A DNA stretch of 64,000 nucleotides from Undaria pinnatifida (GCA_012845835.1 JABAKD010000006.1:8580137-8644136), one strand, 5' to 3'; positions 11,176-22,320 are shown, counted from the stretch's first letter. The notes: generated by a model not told the origin, from the letters alone. Made by a program: numbers and translations.

Positions 11176-11374
11176 AGCACACTCCTCGTCTCGACTTTCG
11201 GTCACATCCGTTCTCCGCCAGCTGTGTTACATGTACCACTCCGCTGTGGAACTACCCAAGCCCCATCCATCAGGAGCACACTCCTCGTCTCGGCTTTGGG
11301 TCGCATCAGTTCCCCGCCAGCTGGTCGCATGGACCACTCCGCCGCGGAACTGCCCAAGCCCCACCCATCAGATT
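11176..11374 (+). repeat. ~99-bp tandem repeat, two copies
   Basis: Two units (about 11,176-11,274 and 11,275-11,373) each start GGAGCACACTCCTCGTCTCG and contain CGCCAGCTG, ACCACTCCGC and CCCAAGCCCCA. The unit is a multiple of three, which keeps a 281-aa frame open across the region. Confidence 0.85.
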
Positions 11375-11439
11375 CGTTCGCTCCGCGCTCAGTCAGCTTG
11401 TTGCACTGCACATTTCCGTGAGCTGCCAGCACAAGCCCC

Positions 11440-11560
11440 AAGATCGCCCGTCGACCTGAACTTTTTTATGCGCTTCGGGGCTGAGGCATATGCACGATGC
11501 GCCACGGACAAGCATACTGGAATCAACCTTTCGAAGGACCATCGACGGGGGCTTCGCTTG
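11440..11560 (+). pseudogene. Possible Ty1/copia integrase fragment
   Basis: In the plus frame open from 11,093, the segment DLNFFMRFGAEAYARC resembles the integrase C-terminal block of copia elements, where a conserved FGxxAY motif precedes a Lys/Leu-rich segment. The frame continues to 11,938, but its upstream part is the 99-bp tandem repeat and its downstream part has no recognisable domain. The resemblance is short, so this is a weak call; chance similarity is a fair alternative. Confidence 0.25.
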
Positions 11561-12544
11561 CTGAGAGAGCCTATCGGCCCGCATACACCTTTGCTGACGG
11601 AGCCAGACCGACCGTCGCGGGACCCCTCGGACTACGGGCACCGTGCTCTAGGAGCTCATGTCGGGGCTCCTTCCTTGTGGTCCTCCCTGGGAAGGAACAG
11701 GCGGTGCTCGTGGATTTTTTGGGCTTTCTCCTTTGTCGATTTTTTCCTGTACACGCGTTATCGTATGTGTAGAAGTTTGAGAAACAAAAAGGGTTTCAGT
11801 ACATACGTCGATCCATCTTGCGCGCCGAACAAACTGCTGTGCTCCCTTTCTGCTGAAAATAGTACAACTACCAAGTTGACGCAACCCGGATCCCTCCCCG
11901 ACCTTTCGCGATCAACAGCGTTCCACTGCTTCACATAGTTTCGACCACCATCATGTTTGCAGCGCCACCAACTACACTGCAGCATAATTGGTTCAATGTT
12001 TCAATACATGCCATTTACCGCCGGATTCTCTGCTGTAGAAGTCACTGTACAGCAGCCGAGCCGCCTGCTTTGCTCCTGCCCACCCACCACATAGCTCGAC
12101 CCTTCACTGTCCCAGCGCCCGCAGTTGCAGCACTGCAACTCTGACACCCTCCGCTGCTGTGCGAGAGCTCTTTGTAAATTCGATTTGAGAGGTTTATGCG
12201 TCTTGGCCCTCCCGTGACTAGAACTTGATTTTAATGAACGCCGAAACTCGGTGCTGGTTAATTTGGGCAAGGCTGTTGGCGTGTGCGATGCCCCATATTC
12301 CACCATTCATGGGTACGTGGGGCCTAGTACCACTTTCTGTATGAGCACAGCTGCCATAGTGCGGCCTTCTGCACTGCTGTCGACGGAACTGTCCGTTTAT
12401 AGTGCGGTCGATGTGGGTGCGGAATTTTCAGCTGTCCAGGCGTTAGGCCGTCTTCCTGCTGCCGGTGCATCTCCGCCCAATAACCTTACACACGGCAGAT
12501 GGTGGGCGGTGAGCGCGGCGGGCGGAACAGGTTTAATGCATTTG
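11561..12544. other. No supported gene
   Basis: Overlapping ORFs of 60-111 aa on both strands, with no domain, repeat or RNA gene recognised. The ACATACGTCGATCC-type sequence near 11,800 and the TGC-rich stretch near 12,020-12,160 are unremarkable. Confidence 0.35.
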
Positions 12545-13090
12545 ACGCGTGCTACGACAGAGTTAGAACTTATTTGCCAAGTTTAGTTTCTGAAAGGCGA
12601 GGACCCTTTACCCCAAAATGGTCGGTATGTCATTCTTGTTTTGCAGTACGTATGATTTTGAGCCATCTCACGGTGGGGGTCCCTGAGGTCCTCACATGAG
12701 GTGCTCAATATCCCACCCGCAAAATGATTTCGAAGGCATTCAACATGATTATTTAGGCATTCGTTCGCACAAACCGACCAAGCTTCTATGCCTTAGTCCT
12801 AGAACGCATTATTTTGTACTCGTGAAATTACTTGACTAATGGCTAACCGCTAGTTTCTCACTCGAGGAGCTCAATCGGACAGGTACATTTTTAGTTAATC
12901 CAACAACCGCAACCGCTGTGACCGTGGGATGAGTCTTTTGTTTTTTATACCTAGAGGCCAGCATGGGTTTGATCATGGGGCTGTACTTTTAGTTTTCTCA
13001 AAATCGGTTCGCGGGTTAAAGAACAGATCTCAAGTGAGAGGCATCAGAAACAAACTGGTGTATATACCTTTATCGTAGCAGTTGCCATTT
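12545..13090. mobile_element. Long MITE-like element combining family B ends and family A interior
   Basis: The left end TTGACGCGTGCTACGACAGA and the right end ACCTTTATCGTAGCAG are family B termini, but the ~545-bp span is twice the usual length. The interior (12,650-12,960) is family A sequence that recurs reversed at 34,257-34,690. It may be one family A element inside a B element, or a longer parent of both. No transposase is present. Confidence 0.5.
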
Positions 13091-13317
13091 ATGTGTTGTG
13101 TATAACATTCCTTCACTCAAGGTTGTTCTGTTCTCAGACGTGCCCGACCGAGTGCCAGCAGGCGGTGCTACTAATAGTCAGCTGTTTTTGTAGGGGGGCT
13201 GTTCAGTCTCTTTTTTTTCTCGTTGGGGGTGTTACTATTCATTGTCTATTTATCTTTCTTTTGTTCTTGTCCGGCATCCGTTTTTTTTTTTTGTGATTTA
13301 TAAAATTATTCTAAATA

Positions 13318-13370
13318 CGTCAGCTGTGAGTTTGACACAATATTTAGGGTTGATACTCGTGTTCGCAAGC
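13318..13370 (+). repeat. Dispersed ~50-bp core motif copy
   Basis: CGTCAGCTGTGAGTTTGACA then ATTTAGGGTTGATACTCGTG then TTCGCAAGC. This is the same core as at 5,310 (reversed), 30,052 and in every G-rich repeat copy. Confidence 0.6.
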
Positions 13371-13373
13371 AGG

Positions 13374-13630
13374 GTGATACACCGGCCGCCCATTTTACAG
13401 ATGTATTATCCTTCCAATGTATGCGACTCCTGTGTATGTTGCCAGGGTGAACCTCAACTGTTGCGATAGCGGGGTGAGCCGCCCTTGTTATGGCTCACCT
13501 TCCGCCGTGAAGTTCGGGTGAAGGCCCTGTTCGCTCAGTAGCATCTCCAAACCTCCATCCCATCAGAGTGATACACCGGCCGTCCATTATACAGATGTAT
13601 AACCCTTCCCATGTATGCGATTTCTACGTA
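13374..13630 (+). repeat. 194-bp tandem repeat: unit 1 and start of unit 2
   Basis: Unit 1 is 13,374-13,567. Unit 2 starts at 13,568 with the same GTGATACACCGGCC and ACAGATGTAT blocks and is cut at 13,630 by a transposon. It resumes at 14,614 with TATGTTGCCAGGGTGAACCT, which is the sequence that follows directly in unit 1 at 13,434. Confidence 0.9.
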
Positions 13631-14613
13631 CAGTCGTCCCCGCTTTAAAGACGCTCGGCTTAAGTCAACTCCCCGCTATAAAGACGACATTTTTTACAGA
13701 ACCATAGGGTTAGGGTTAGGGTTAGTCACAACCTCCCTTTCAGAAGCCGAAGTCCGCTCTCGTCTTGAGGAAGTTCGTTCCTACTTGTACGCGAAAAGGG
13801 GAAACGGCGAATACAGCGAATCGCTATTCCTTCTTTCGAGAACCGTTCATTCGTTTACACATGAAACTCAAGTCAAGCGTAGAGCGAAGGGGAGGGGTGA
13901 GGTGCAGTCCACCCTTCGTGATGCATGGAAGTCGTAGTTTGGGAATGCCGTTCTTTGGGCTAAGGTCGCTGGTGCGATCTGTGATTTTGCTTCGCTCGGC
14001 AAACATGTTTCATGCTCTGTGTGGATTCGGTTTTTAAAACTGCAGTGGAGTGAGCTCTCTTTGTTTCAGCGTTGTGCGTGTTTCGTGCTTCATGGTGCTA
14101 TTTTTCCCCTGTACTCGAGCTGTGTGGTTTCGGGCGCAGGTGGCTCTCTGGTTGGTACGTGACGTTGAAACGGCAGTACGCATATTTTTCATGTGGTGAC
14201 TACATCAAGCGTAGGCTTCAGAGGAGTGATTTTCAAGTGGGCCAACGAGAGACTAAATGTACTCGAATACAGGTTCCCTTGTTTGTAAATACGAACGCAA
14301 AGCACGCGCAGTCCACACACGCAAGTAGTCTATGTGCAGCGCCAAGGTTGTAGTTTCTCAGGTTGGCGCGGGTGGAGGTGATGTCCGCGAAAACTTAAAT
14401 TCTACATACCTACAACGGCGTGGTGATTCTTTTTCGGCGTTTGCCTGTCATGCCAGTATTCCTGCTGAAATGGCGCGTCGTTTGACGTAGGTTACGTCTC
14501 CGTTGACCCCGGGGAAGGGGAGTTATTGTCCCCGGAAAGTTAAAGACGATTCCCCGGGTTAAAGACGCCCTAAAAAAAAAACCCCATGTGCGTCTTTAAA
14601 GCGGGGTCGACTG
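13631..14613. mobile_element. 983-bp non-autonomous TIR element (Tc1/mariner-pogo type)
   Basis: The ends are inverted repeats CAGTCGWCCCCGCTTTAAAG (one mismatch in about 24) flanked on both sides by TA. The neighbouring unit of the 194-bp repeat shows the uninterrupted site, so insertion and the TA duplication are directly visible. TA target sites and CAG-starting ends are typical of Tc1/mariner and pogo elements. Each end also carries internal copies of the motif (CCCCGCTATAAAGACG at 13,672; GTTAAAGACG twice near 14,540-14,565). The interior has no transposase. It includes three TTAGGG units at 13,706-13,724. ORFs of 60-108 aa inside are not recognised. Confidence 0.9.
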
Positions 14614-14750
14614 TATGTTGCCAGGGTGAACCTCAACTGTTGCGGTGGCGGGGCTAGCCGCCCTTGTTATGGCTCACCTTCCACCGTGGAGTCCGAGTGA
14701 AGGCCCTGTTCGCACAGTAGCATCTCCAAACCTCCATCTCACTTGCAAGC
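14614..14750 (+). repeat. 194-bp tandem repeat: rest of unit 2
   Basis: Continues unit 2 after the transposon. TGAACCTCAACTGTTGCG, GCCCTTGTTATGGCTCACCT and AGTAGCATCTCCAAACCTCC match 13,447-13,560. Confidence 0.9.
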
Positions 14751-16721
14751 GGAGCAACTGACATCCATATCCCCCCGACTTTTCCGTTGTGAGTCTCGCG
14801 AGCATTGCGGTCGATGAGTATATGCGAGGTCACAGCATGCCATCCTCCTACCAGGTAGTTATTAGTCCTTTAGTTGTCACTTTATCACTTTATAACATGC
14901 TTTTTAATGATTTTTTCTTCTTTTTCACTGGGATCCTTGTAGAGCCGTGTACAGAGCTGTAACGCCAGGTGCCGGGCCAGTGTGCTCAAACGCGTATTGT
15001 ATACAGTTAGTAGGGCGGTGGTGTGCCAGAGTAATATGACGGCCTTGTTGGGGGAAGCCGCTTTTCACGAATGTTCCAGGTTATGAGCGCAAGTCCCTAG
15101 TCACGCCAGGCGATTTTTACCACCTTTATTATGTCGGGATACCACCTTACTCAGACGGATGTATTTGTGGACCCCTACTGTATAGTAGTGAACACCAGAT
15201 ATAATAATACGCCCCAGTTTTCAATGCTGGGTAAAGACCCCTCGTGCCTTTGGCTCTGTACCTCGATTAAGGCCGCGGGGGATGCCTCAGGATTCTGTTG
15301 GGTGGACGGTCGTATGGAGGCATTTCGCGTACATATAAAACCACTTGAAAATAGAGTATGACATCTGCAAACAAATTGGATCCTCATTTCGAAAGTTTAG
15401 GAAAAATACTAAATAACAGAATACTGCAGAGTTGTTCTTAGAACTTTTTTGAACTCCATAACTTCCTGCCCCTCACGGGAATGACATATTGTTTGCCGCC
15501 TGGTTGCTGGCACGGCTCGAGAATACTTATATCATCCGCCTGGGGAGCAGCAAGATTTTGGTGAAAACCGTATTTCATCGGTGATGTACCCATTGTGTTA
15601 GGCTCCCACGCGTGAAGTAAAATAATTGGGTGATTTCGGGAGCTTTTGGTGTTGCTGGCTCGCAAGTTCGATCTCACGAAAACATATCGTGAGTCGCATC
15701 TGGCTGTCTACAACTGCCGGTGTCTGGCGCACCCGAGGTCGTCATACACCCCACCAGGAGCGTCCCTCACTTTCGCGGGCCGTGGTTGGTTGTGGGGAGG
15801 TGTAGCTGCCCGCCGGTGAAGTGCATACGTTCAGTTGGGGGTCGTCGTTTTTTCTCGGTTTGTATACCCCAACTTTCGATCACTGCAGCACCTCAACATC
15901 GAGGTGTGGCCCTCTGCTGAGAACAGGAGGGAAACCAATCGGAAGGGACTCACAGCATCTGTGGATGAAGACTCTTGACCACTATGCAGCCTAACCCAGA
16001 GCCACGAACCAAAAATGAAGTTCTAAACACAGGGTGTTAACATAGCCCTGTTTTTTATGTTCGGATAAAATATCTAGATGTTAGAGTAGCTAGAAAACCG
16101 GGGACCAGGGGACGCTTGTTTCCCCCCGTGGCCTAAAAGACGGACTACAAATAATTTTTGTTGTCGCTGAAGAACGAAAAATACCACCCCTTGGTGGTGG
16201 CCGTGCACATTCTTATTCCGAAACGCGCGAAATATCGATATCGAGAAGAAACGTGGAGTAGCGCGAAAGCTCAACATCGCAAAGAAATAAGGTAGAAAAA
16301 GAGGCGACCTGATGGTGAATCCCATACCGTACCCTTAGCCTACCCGTTAGGCTTACAGTCGGATACCGTTCCGGTCGGGGTCACGCTCACCCTGGGGTGG
16401 GTGCTTGCTTGCATTTGTTTTGCAATATAATTTACGAAACCCAGAATGCCTTAAGAAACTCAGTGGTTCATATCTTCAGAGTGGCGCCGTCGAGGACACA
16501 CGCGGTCGAATCTCAGGCCGAACGTTTCTTTTTCATCAACCGCTTGTGATTTGTGACAAACAATAATAACCGTCCTGGCCTGAGGATCGTAACGAAGAGT
16601 GAGTGCTGTGGACACGTACGACCGCCGAGGGAATGCGAGACCCAAACAAAGATCTCACGGTTTCAAGGCTGGGGGTTTCTATAAGAGCCACCCTGGTCTG
16701 CACTCATGGCTAACCCTATCT
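14751..16721. other. No supported gene
   Basis: About 2 kb with ORFs of 60-83 aa and no recognisable domain, repeat or RNA gene. Confidence 0.35.
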
Positions 16722-16807
16722 ATGGTGGGTTATTAGGATGTTTGCGATTGGATTATGGTGTTTGCGATTGCATTAGGGTGTTTGAAATTTGATTGAGGTG
16801 TTGCGAC
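16722..16807 (+). repeat. ~22-bp minisatellite, about four units
   Basis: Degenerate GGTGTTTGCGATTGGATTAT units. Confidence 0.7.
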
Positions 16808-17718
16808 TTCCAAACTCTGTCGGGGTTGAAAAGACCGAATAAAAGAGATGATTGAAATCGACGTGTGTCATAACTCAAGTTCATCTAACCCAAGAGAAAA
16901 ATAAGGGTGGAAAACTACGAATGCTTTCCCGGCGTACACAAATACGTTTTGCAGATGTACAAAACAAACCTCAAATACCCCCTCTTTCCGCCTCCCACAA
17001 GATGGAGAAAAACTACGAGATTCACGCGTAAAGTGTTTAACGGCCACACAAAAGTTGGACGATCAATTTCAAGACATGCACATCAAATTATAGAAACAAG
17101 AGACCAAAACTCGAGAAGAAGGACCGATCAATCGTTCAGGTTCACAACAACTTGAATTTAGTGTACACTAGAACACGTCACGGTTTCGGAAAATGCGCGT
17201 GCCGTACGAATCAAATCTCCAAACTTCGGGAAAACGGAAAATGTAACTTTGCCTAAGAAAGTGGTGTTTGTGGAGGCGTGGAGGAGACTCGGACATAGCA
17301 CACGCAAACAAACGATAGACAGAGAGCAGCGACAGAGCTGTCGCGCTTGCCCGAGACGGTCGCCCAACACCAGGCACATCATCCGTCCCCCCCAAAACCC
17401 AGCATTTTAGTAGTGACCGCTTGGTTAGCAGAGCTATCACACAACGAGCACAGTTGCCGAGGGGTAGAAGAAAGGGCCAGAGGGACAGGCACGAGATTTT
17501 ACCCTACAGAGCCCTCTGCCCTAGCTACCATTCCATGCAAAGAGCAACGTATTAACCGCGAAGAATAATAAGTCATTGCTACGTCAGACAACACCGCTGC
17601 CGTAATTATAGCAGCGTATCTTCTCGATTCAAACACCATCACCAGCAACAACAATGGTACCTGCTGCACTACTATCGAATGAAGACAAAGCCCAGGCGGG
17701 AAAGGCAGTCTACATGAC
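16808..17718. other. No supported gene
   Basis: Overlapping ORFs (up to 100 aa on the minus strand at 17,499-17,801) without a recognisable domain. Confidence 0.3.
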
Positions 17719-18177
17719 TTGTATTTCGTCCTAGTCGGATCCAAAGGACGGATAAGGTTCCCCGGCTGGGTGTCCGTGCCTCCTAGCGTCCTCCATCGCA
17801 ACCAACCACCTTATGCCGACTCCGGTCAGGCTCAGACCTCCATGAGCTTAGCAGTCGATGCTCCCACGGAGCACGATAGATTTGACTCGAAGTTCAGTTT
17901 CACGACTAAACCGTTGAGACATTCCTTCTCCCCCGAAGCCCACGCCCGTTGTCGTAGTAATCCTTCTCGAATTCAGCGGGGGCTGGCGGCGGCCAAGCAG
18001 GGGGCGAGGCCTCCGGCAACTGCAGCTGCTTCCGCTGCTGCTTCTGCTGCTGCTGCTGCAGATGATGGTGATAACGAACTTGCTACTGCTGCTACTGAGC
18101 TGATAGCGGCCAATGCTCCTCCTGATCTTCCTGCTCCTCTTCCGTGTCAGCCTTCAGCACCCCTTTTTTCACTCTAA
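17719..18177 (+). CDS. Hypothetical Ala-rich ORF (low support)
   Basis: A 152-aa frame starts with ATG and ends with TAA. Residues 94-135 are dominated by alanine (AAASAAASAAAAADDGDN and AATELIAANA), encoded by GCT/GCA-rich triplet sequence. The first 90 residues have no recognisable motif. Triplet-repeat DNA keeps frames open by itself, and the GCT-rich zone continues in other frames to about 18,480. It could be an exon of a real gene or only low-complexity DNA. No splice sites or neighbours settle the question. Confidence 0.2.
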   Translation: MYFVLVGSKGRIRFPGWVSVPPSVLHRNQPPYADSGQAQTSMSLAVDAPTEHDRFDSKFSFTTKPLRHSFSPEAHARCRSNPSRIQRGLAAAKQGARPPATAAASAAASAAAAADDGDNELATAATELIAANAPPDLPAPLPCQPSAPLFSL

Positions 18178-18480
18178 CCACCGTGCCTTCTTCCTACGTC
18201 TCAACCACTTGCTCTATCGCTGTCGTCTGTGCTTCTGGTCGGTGCTGCTGCTGCCGAATGAGAATCGGCGCCGGCGGTGGCGGCGGCGGTGACGGTGGCG
18301 GCGACTTGGCCTGCTCTACCGCATCTTCGTTCCATTCCAACCTTCCCGGCTCTGGTTGGCTTCTCCGCAGATTTCCTTTGATCTATTTTTCAAATACGAC
18401 GCTATTAGTGTTGAAGCCATTAAATTGCCCCTGCTGCTGCACCTGCTGGATTCCTCGCCTTTGTTGCCATTTCAACTGAC
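17990..18480 (+). repeat. CTG/GCT-rich low-complexity region
   Basis: Impure GCT/CTG/GGC triplets (GCTGCTTCTGCTGCTGCTGC near 18,036; GGCGGTGGCGGCGG near 18,270; GCTGCTGCACCTGCTGG near 18,430). Confidence 0.7.
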
Positions 18481-20555
18481 CGACCATTTCTTGGACTATC
18501 CCCTAGATTAATTGTTGATTCGCCGGGAATGCAGCGTTCCCTCAAGCGCCTGTTCATTCCTCGATTATCTCATCTCCACGGAGGATTGTCTTGCAAAAAG
18601 CCCGTATGCAGCAGGGCATTGATTGGTGATTTGAGGCGTAATGCGCGCCGTAGGCGCGCAGCCCCCTCGCAAGAGCCCCCGGAGGGCCTGGACGAGCTGC
18701 CCTGGTTCCGCCTCACCTTGCCATCGAGAGAATTTGTCGTATTCAGCTATATTTTTCCTTCCTCCGATTTGCAATCCAGCGGACAGATTGACCCAAAACT
18801 CCAGACTTTGAACGAAGTCAGATTGTTGAGTCTCACAAGCGAGTGAGATCACAGATACCAGGTGATGCGGATGCACATGCATACAAGGGAATAACAGTGT
18901 TCATGCACACATGTGAAGAGTGCTTTGCCATTGCACTTTTGTTTTCACTTCACTTTCTTTCACGGGTGATATTTAGAAATGAAAATACCCGGCGTCCCAG
19001 AGGTGCTGCGGTACCCCCCTTACGTGGAAGGCGTTGTTGCCACGCTGACGGTTTCGGTTTCACCGTCCAGTCGAAAGGTCGTTCTTCGCCCACAGGACCA
19101 ACCGCCGCTGTTCTGCGCCCGGCGAGTCACGACCATAAACCCACGGACACGACCCACCGTATGTTTTTGATCCCACGTTGTCTCGCCGCCACAACAGAAG
19201 CACGGAGAAAAGCTACGGCAGGTCTGTCCACGATGTGCAGAGAAATTCGCACAGCTCAGGGTCAGAATGTCAGAGAAAAAATATACCGAATAATATAGGT
19301 TTCCTGAGAGGTCTCGAGAGGCCTCCATTTTGATCGTTTTCCACGTTGTCGTTAAGACATTCTCCTCTCCGGACGGCCGAGTAGGCTCGGATGCCCGAAA
19401 CAGCGCTCCTCAGCGCTTCTCAGTTTTTGTGTTAAAATTTAAGTTTAAACGTCCTTTTCTTTGGGAAGTTGAAATTTTTGCTATCCCTACGTTTACAACT
19501 CCTGTTTTTTGGGAACACCACATACTGTACTACCTGGACACCGCCTCCTTTCGTTACTTGCGGAACGATCTAGCTTTTCTTTGGTTTCTCCCTTCACGTT
19601 TTGTTTGCAGTTGCACGAAGCTTTCACCGTACCAGAGGTCTCAGCATGATGGTCTCAGCTTGGCTGGTCACATCTTCAGCTCAGTTCCACCCAGCAAACA
19701 CACAGCAGCGCTAGCTCATCAGCGCAGCGCCGTGCAGTTTTATTCCCTGGAGTTCCCTGGCGTGCGGTGCGGTACTGCGTCTTGCTGTGCGTTGTTGTGC
19801 GGTGCTGTACCGTGCTGTGCCGTGGTGAGTGCTTTGCTGTACTTACTCTCATTTTGCTGAATCACAATAATAGTGCACCACCAGCTCAGCTCAGCCCACA
19901 GCTATATATAGCTTACAGTAGCGCAGCGACGTGCGGTTCCGTGCGGTGCCGTGCCTCGCCCGGCAGTGCGCGGTGCTGCCTCATGCTGCGCGTTGCTTTC
20001 GTTCGAACATACAGCAGTAACAGGTATATGATGCGAAGTACCAGGCACCAGGTACCGGTATGTACGTGTTTTCGTACTCGTCTTTTAGCTTTCTTCAAAT
20101 TTGGTTACCCCCTCTCGGTCCCTATGTCACCCTCCCCGGCAAACTACACGCGAACTGCTGATCAGAGTGTGACATCGCCAACAAGGACACAGCACAGCAC
20201 AGTGCACAGCACAGGTCAACTGTTCATAGCTCTGCACAAGCAGATCTCGGTGTTATCAACTCGCTAGTCGCACCAAAGCATGGGCATCTTCTTTCTTCCC
20301 CCCTTACATGTCTTAGATGCATTCCTAACCGCGCGAGCGAAGCGGGCTGTGTCAGCCGCCCGCGGAACAGAGCCCTTTTCTAACCTGCATCCTTGACAGG
20401 TTGAAATCCTCGTGCTGCTGGGTAGGTGTCTGTTGCTTTTGTGGCGTGCATACGTTCGTGGAATTCTGCGAAGGATCGTCGGAAGCGCTCCCAGTGGAGG
20501 CTTTTTTACGTGACGCGCGCTACGATAGGGGCACGCTACAATAGGGGCACCAATA
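18481..20555. other. No firmly supported gene; TGCGGTGC-type low complexity
   Basis: A 105-aa plus frame (18,529-18,846) has a short GC-rich segment (PPEGLDELPWFRLTLPSRE) that could be coding but matches nothing I know. From 19,560 to 20,010 the sequence is built of TGCGGTGC/GTGCTGTGCCG variants, and the related stretch 52,800-53,040 suggests a dispersed repeat. A single family B terminus (GACGCGCGCTACGATAGGGG) lies at 20,514. Confidence 0.35.
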
Positions 20556-21480
20556 ACATTATAAAAAATGAAAATACAGTTCAGCTGTGAGATCGAAGAT
20601 TTTGTCGAAACTCATCTTTGCAAGCTGTGTGTGATACTCCGATCGCGCGTATTACGGGTTGTGTGTCCTCATTGCGAATATAGGTCGGCGACTCCCCTTG
20701 CAACTACAGTGCAGCTATCAGCGTCAACAGGGTGATGTTAGTCAGTCTGTGCGCGAAAACTATAAAACCCGTTTCTGAGGGGGGACAAAATGTGACAGCT
20801 GTGGAAGGAAATGCATCCGTTTATCAAGTGAATCCTGTACGTCGAAAAAACGTTGACGGGAGGGCGGAGTTTTTAAGGATGTGGGTGCCTGGTTTAGATA
20901 AAAAAGGAGCGGGGGTGGGGGGGGGGGGGGGGGGGAGGGCGGGCGGGGCAGCTCAATTTGTGCGTGGAAACTATACGTTCTTTCAAGGGGATAAATGTGA
21001 CGGTTTGGAAAGGATGCACCAGTTTATCATGTATATCCTGTAAGTCGTGCAACCAGTGAGAAGAGGGCGGAGTGTTCGAGGGGGTGGGGGTCGGGTGGGG
21101 GGGTGGGGAGGTGTAGGGCGGGGGGGAGGGCTTTAGGTCGCAAATTATGTAGGGGTTTGCTAGACGTGTGGTACTAGGTCTAGGTGATGGTGCGGGTGGT
21201 GAGGAATGACGGGGCGTTGGGGGGGTGAGAAATGCAGCAGCGGCATGGATGTCTCTAGAAATATATTGAAGTGATATCCAGTGCGTGGAAGTGTTTATTA
21301 CTCTGGCAGATTTCGAGTTTAGGTAGGGCGGTTGAGCAAGGGAGAGCGGAAAAAAAACAAAAAAGGGGGGGGGGGGAGGGTTTTAAGAGGTTTAGGTCAC
21401 ATATAATATTAAAATACACTTCAGCGGTGAGATCAAAGATTTGGTCGAAACTCATCTTTGCAAGATTGTGTGTAATACTA
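20556..21480 (+). repeat. G-rich repeat family, copy 1
   Basis: Starts with ATAAAAAATGAAAATAC and the core GCTGTGAGATCGAAGATTTT. It continues through ACTATAAAACCCGTTTCTGA, a poly-G tract (20,912-20,936), TGTGCGTGGAAACTATACGT, a second G-rich block (21,080-21,130) and CTAGGTCTAGGTGATGGTGC. It ends in a second core copy at 21,419-21,470. Same-strand relatives lie at 43.2, 45.2, 49.4, 51.2 and 63.2 kb. ORFs on either strand are proline- or glycine-rich artefacts of the G tracts. Confidence 0.85.
20578..20632 (+). repeat. Dispersed ~50-bp core motif (reference copy)
   Basis: TCAGCTGTGAGATCGAAGAT followed by TTTGTCGAAACTCATCTTTG and CAAGCTG. Related copies occur at 5,310 (minus), 13,318, 21,419, 30,052, 43,201, 45,207, 49,406 and 63,217, with shortened ones at 706 (minus), 50,453 and 51,883. 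Confidence 0.75.
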
Positions 21481-21637
21481 TTGTCTAAGATTCCTCATTT
21501 GACGAGCTCCGCAACGTACCCCAAGGCTCGAGTTGTCTAGCAAAATATGAGGTGAGACCCAACCAACAATCCGATGGCCAAGGAATATCCTTAGCATATA
21601 ACGCAGGAGCGGAGTGGTGGTTATTGTGTTGAATACG

Positions 21638-21725
21638 GTAATGATGATGACGACGACGACGACGATGATGATGATGATGATGATCACGGTGATTGTGGTG
21701 GTGATGATGATTATGATGATTTCCA
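21638..21725. repeat. GAT/GAC trinucleotide microsatellite
   Basis: ATGATGATGACGACGACGAC and further GATGATGATG units, then an impure GTGGTGATGATG tail. Confidence 0.9.
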
Positions 21726-22029
21726 AATGGACCTCCACGAGCATGCCGGTTTTCGGTATGCCCCGCTCGGCGTCGGCTCTGTCGTGCGGCACCGGGCTGG
21801 CCGCTTCACCATGACCGTGCCACGATCTCCCCACATGTCAGCCCTCGATGTGTCCGGCGAACGAACGGCATGTTGAAACTCAGCAATGGTGCTCCAACGA
21901 CACTCGGTAGTTACACAGTTGAAGAGACCCGCCAGACAAACATATCTTGGCCTAAAAGTGCTACTCTTATCGCACCACGCGTTATGTGGCTCAAACGCTG
22001 AACAACCACACACGACGAGATATGAAATA

Positions 22030-22320
22030 TTAAGCGCGTGAGAGAGCAACATAAAGGGAAAGACGGAGAGAGGAATAGAGAGCGTGAGGGACAGAAACAG
22101 CCAGAAAGATATCCACCGACAGAAAGAAGAGGTAGCGAGGTGAAGAGAGAGGCAAGGAAAGCGAAACATAGAGCGAGAAAGAAAGACGCAGCTAGAGCAA
22201 AACTAGATGCATCGATGTAAAATTAGGGATATACATATATAGCTGAAGAGGGAGACACGGAGAGAGATAACAGGCAGACAGGAAGGCAGGCAGGCAGAAC
22301 GGAATGGAGTTCACGCGGAT
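22030..22320 (+). repeat. Purine-rich (GA-rich) low-complexity tract
   Basis: Long runs of GAGAGA/GAAAGA variants with a short CAGGCAGG repeat near 22,275-22,300. No gene is seen in it. Confidence 0.7.

Noticed and set aside
11093-11938. A 281-aa open frame, the longest on the plus strand after the gypsy frames
   Set aside because: Its first third is a 99-bp tandem repeat whose length is a multiple of three, the rest has no consistent domain, and overlapping frames on both strands are also open. Only a weak copia-like motif in the middle was kept.
13611-13937. A transposase in the 983-bp TIR element
   Set aside because: The 108-aa frame starts outside the element, crosses the terminal repeat and has no DDE-type motif.
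17719-18480. A firm call of a regulatory protein with poly-Ala/Gln tracts
   Set aside because: GCT/CTG triplet DNA produces such tracts in any frame; no domain or splice evidence.
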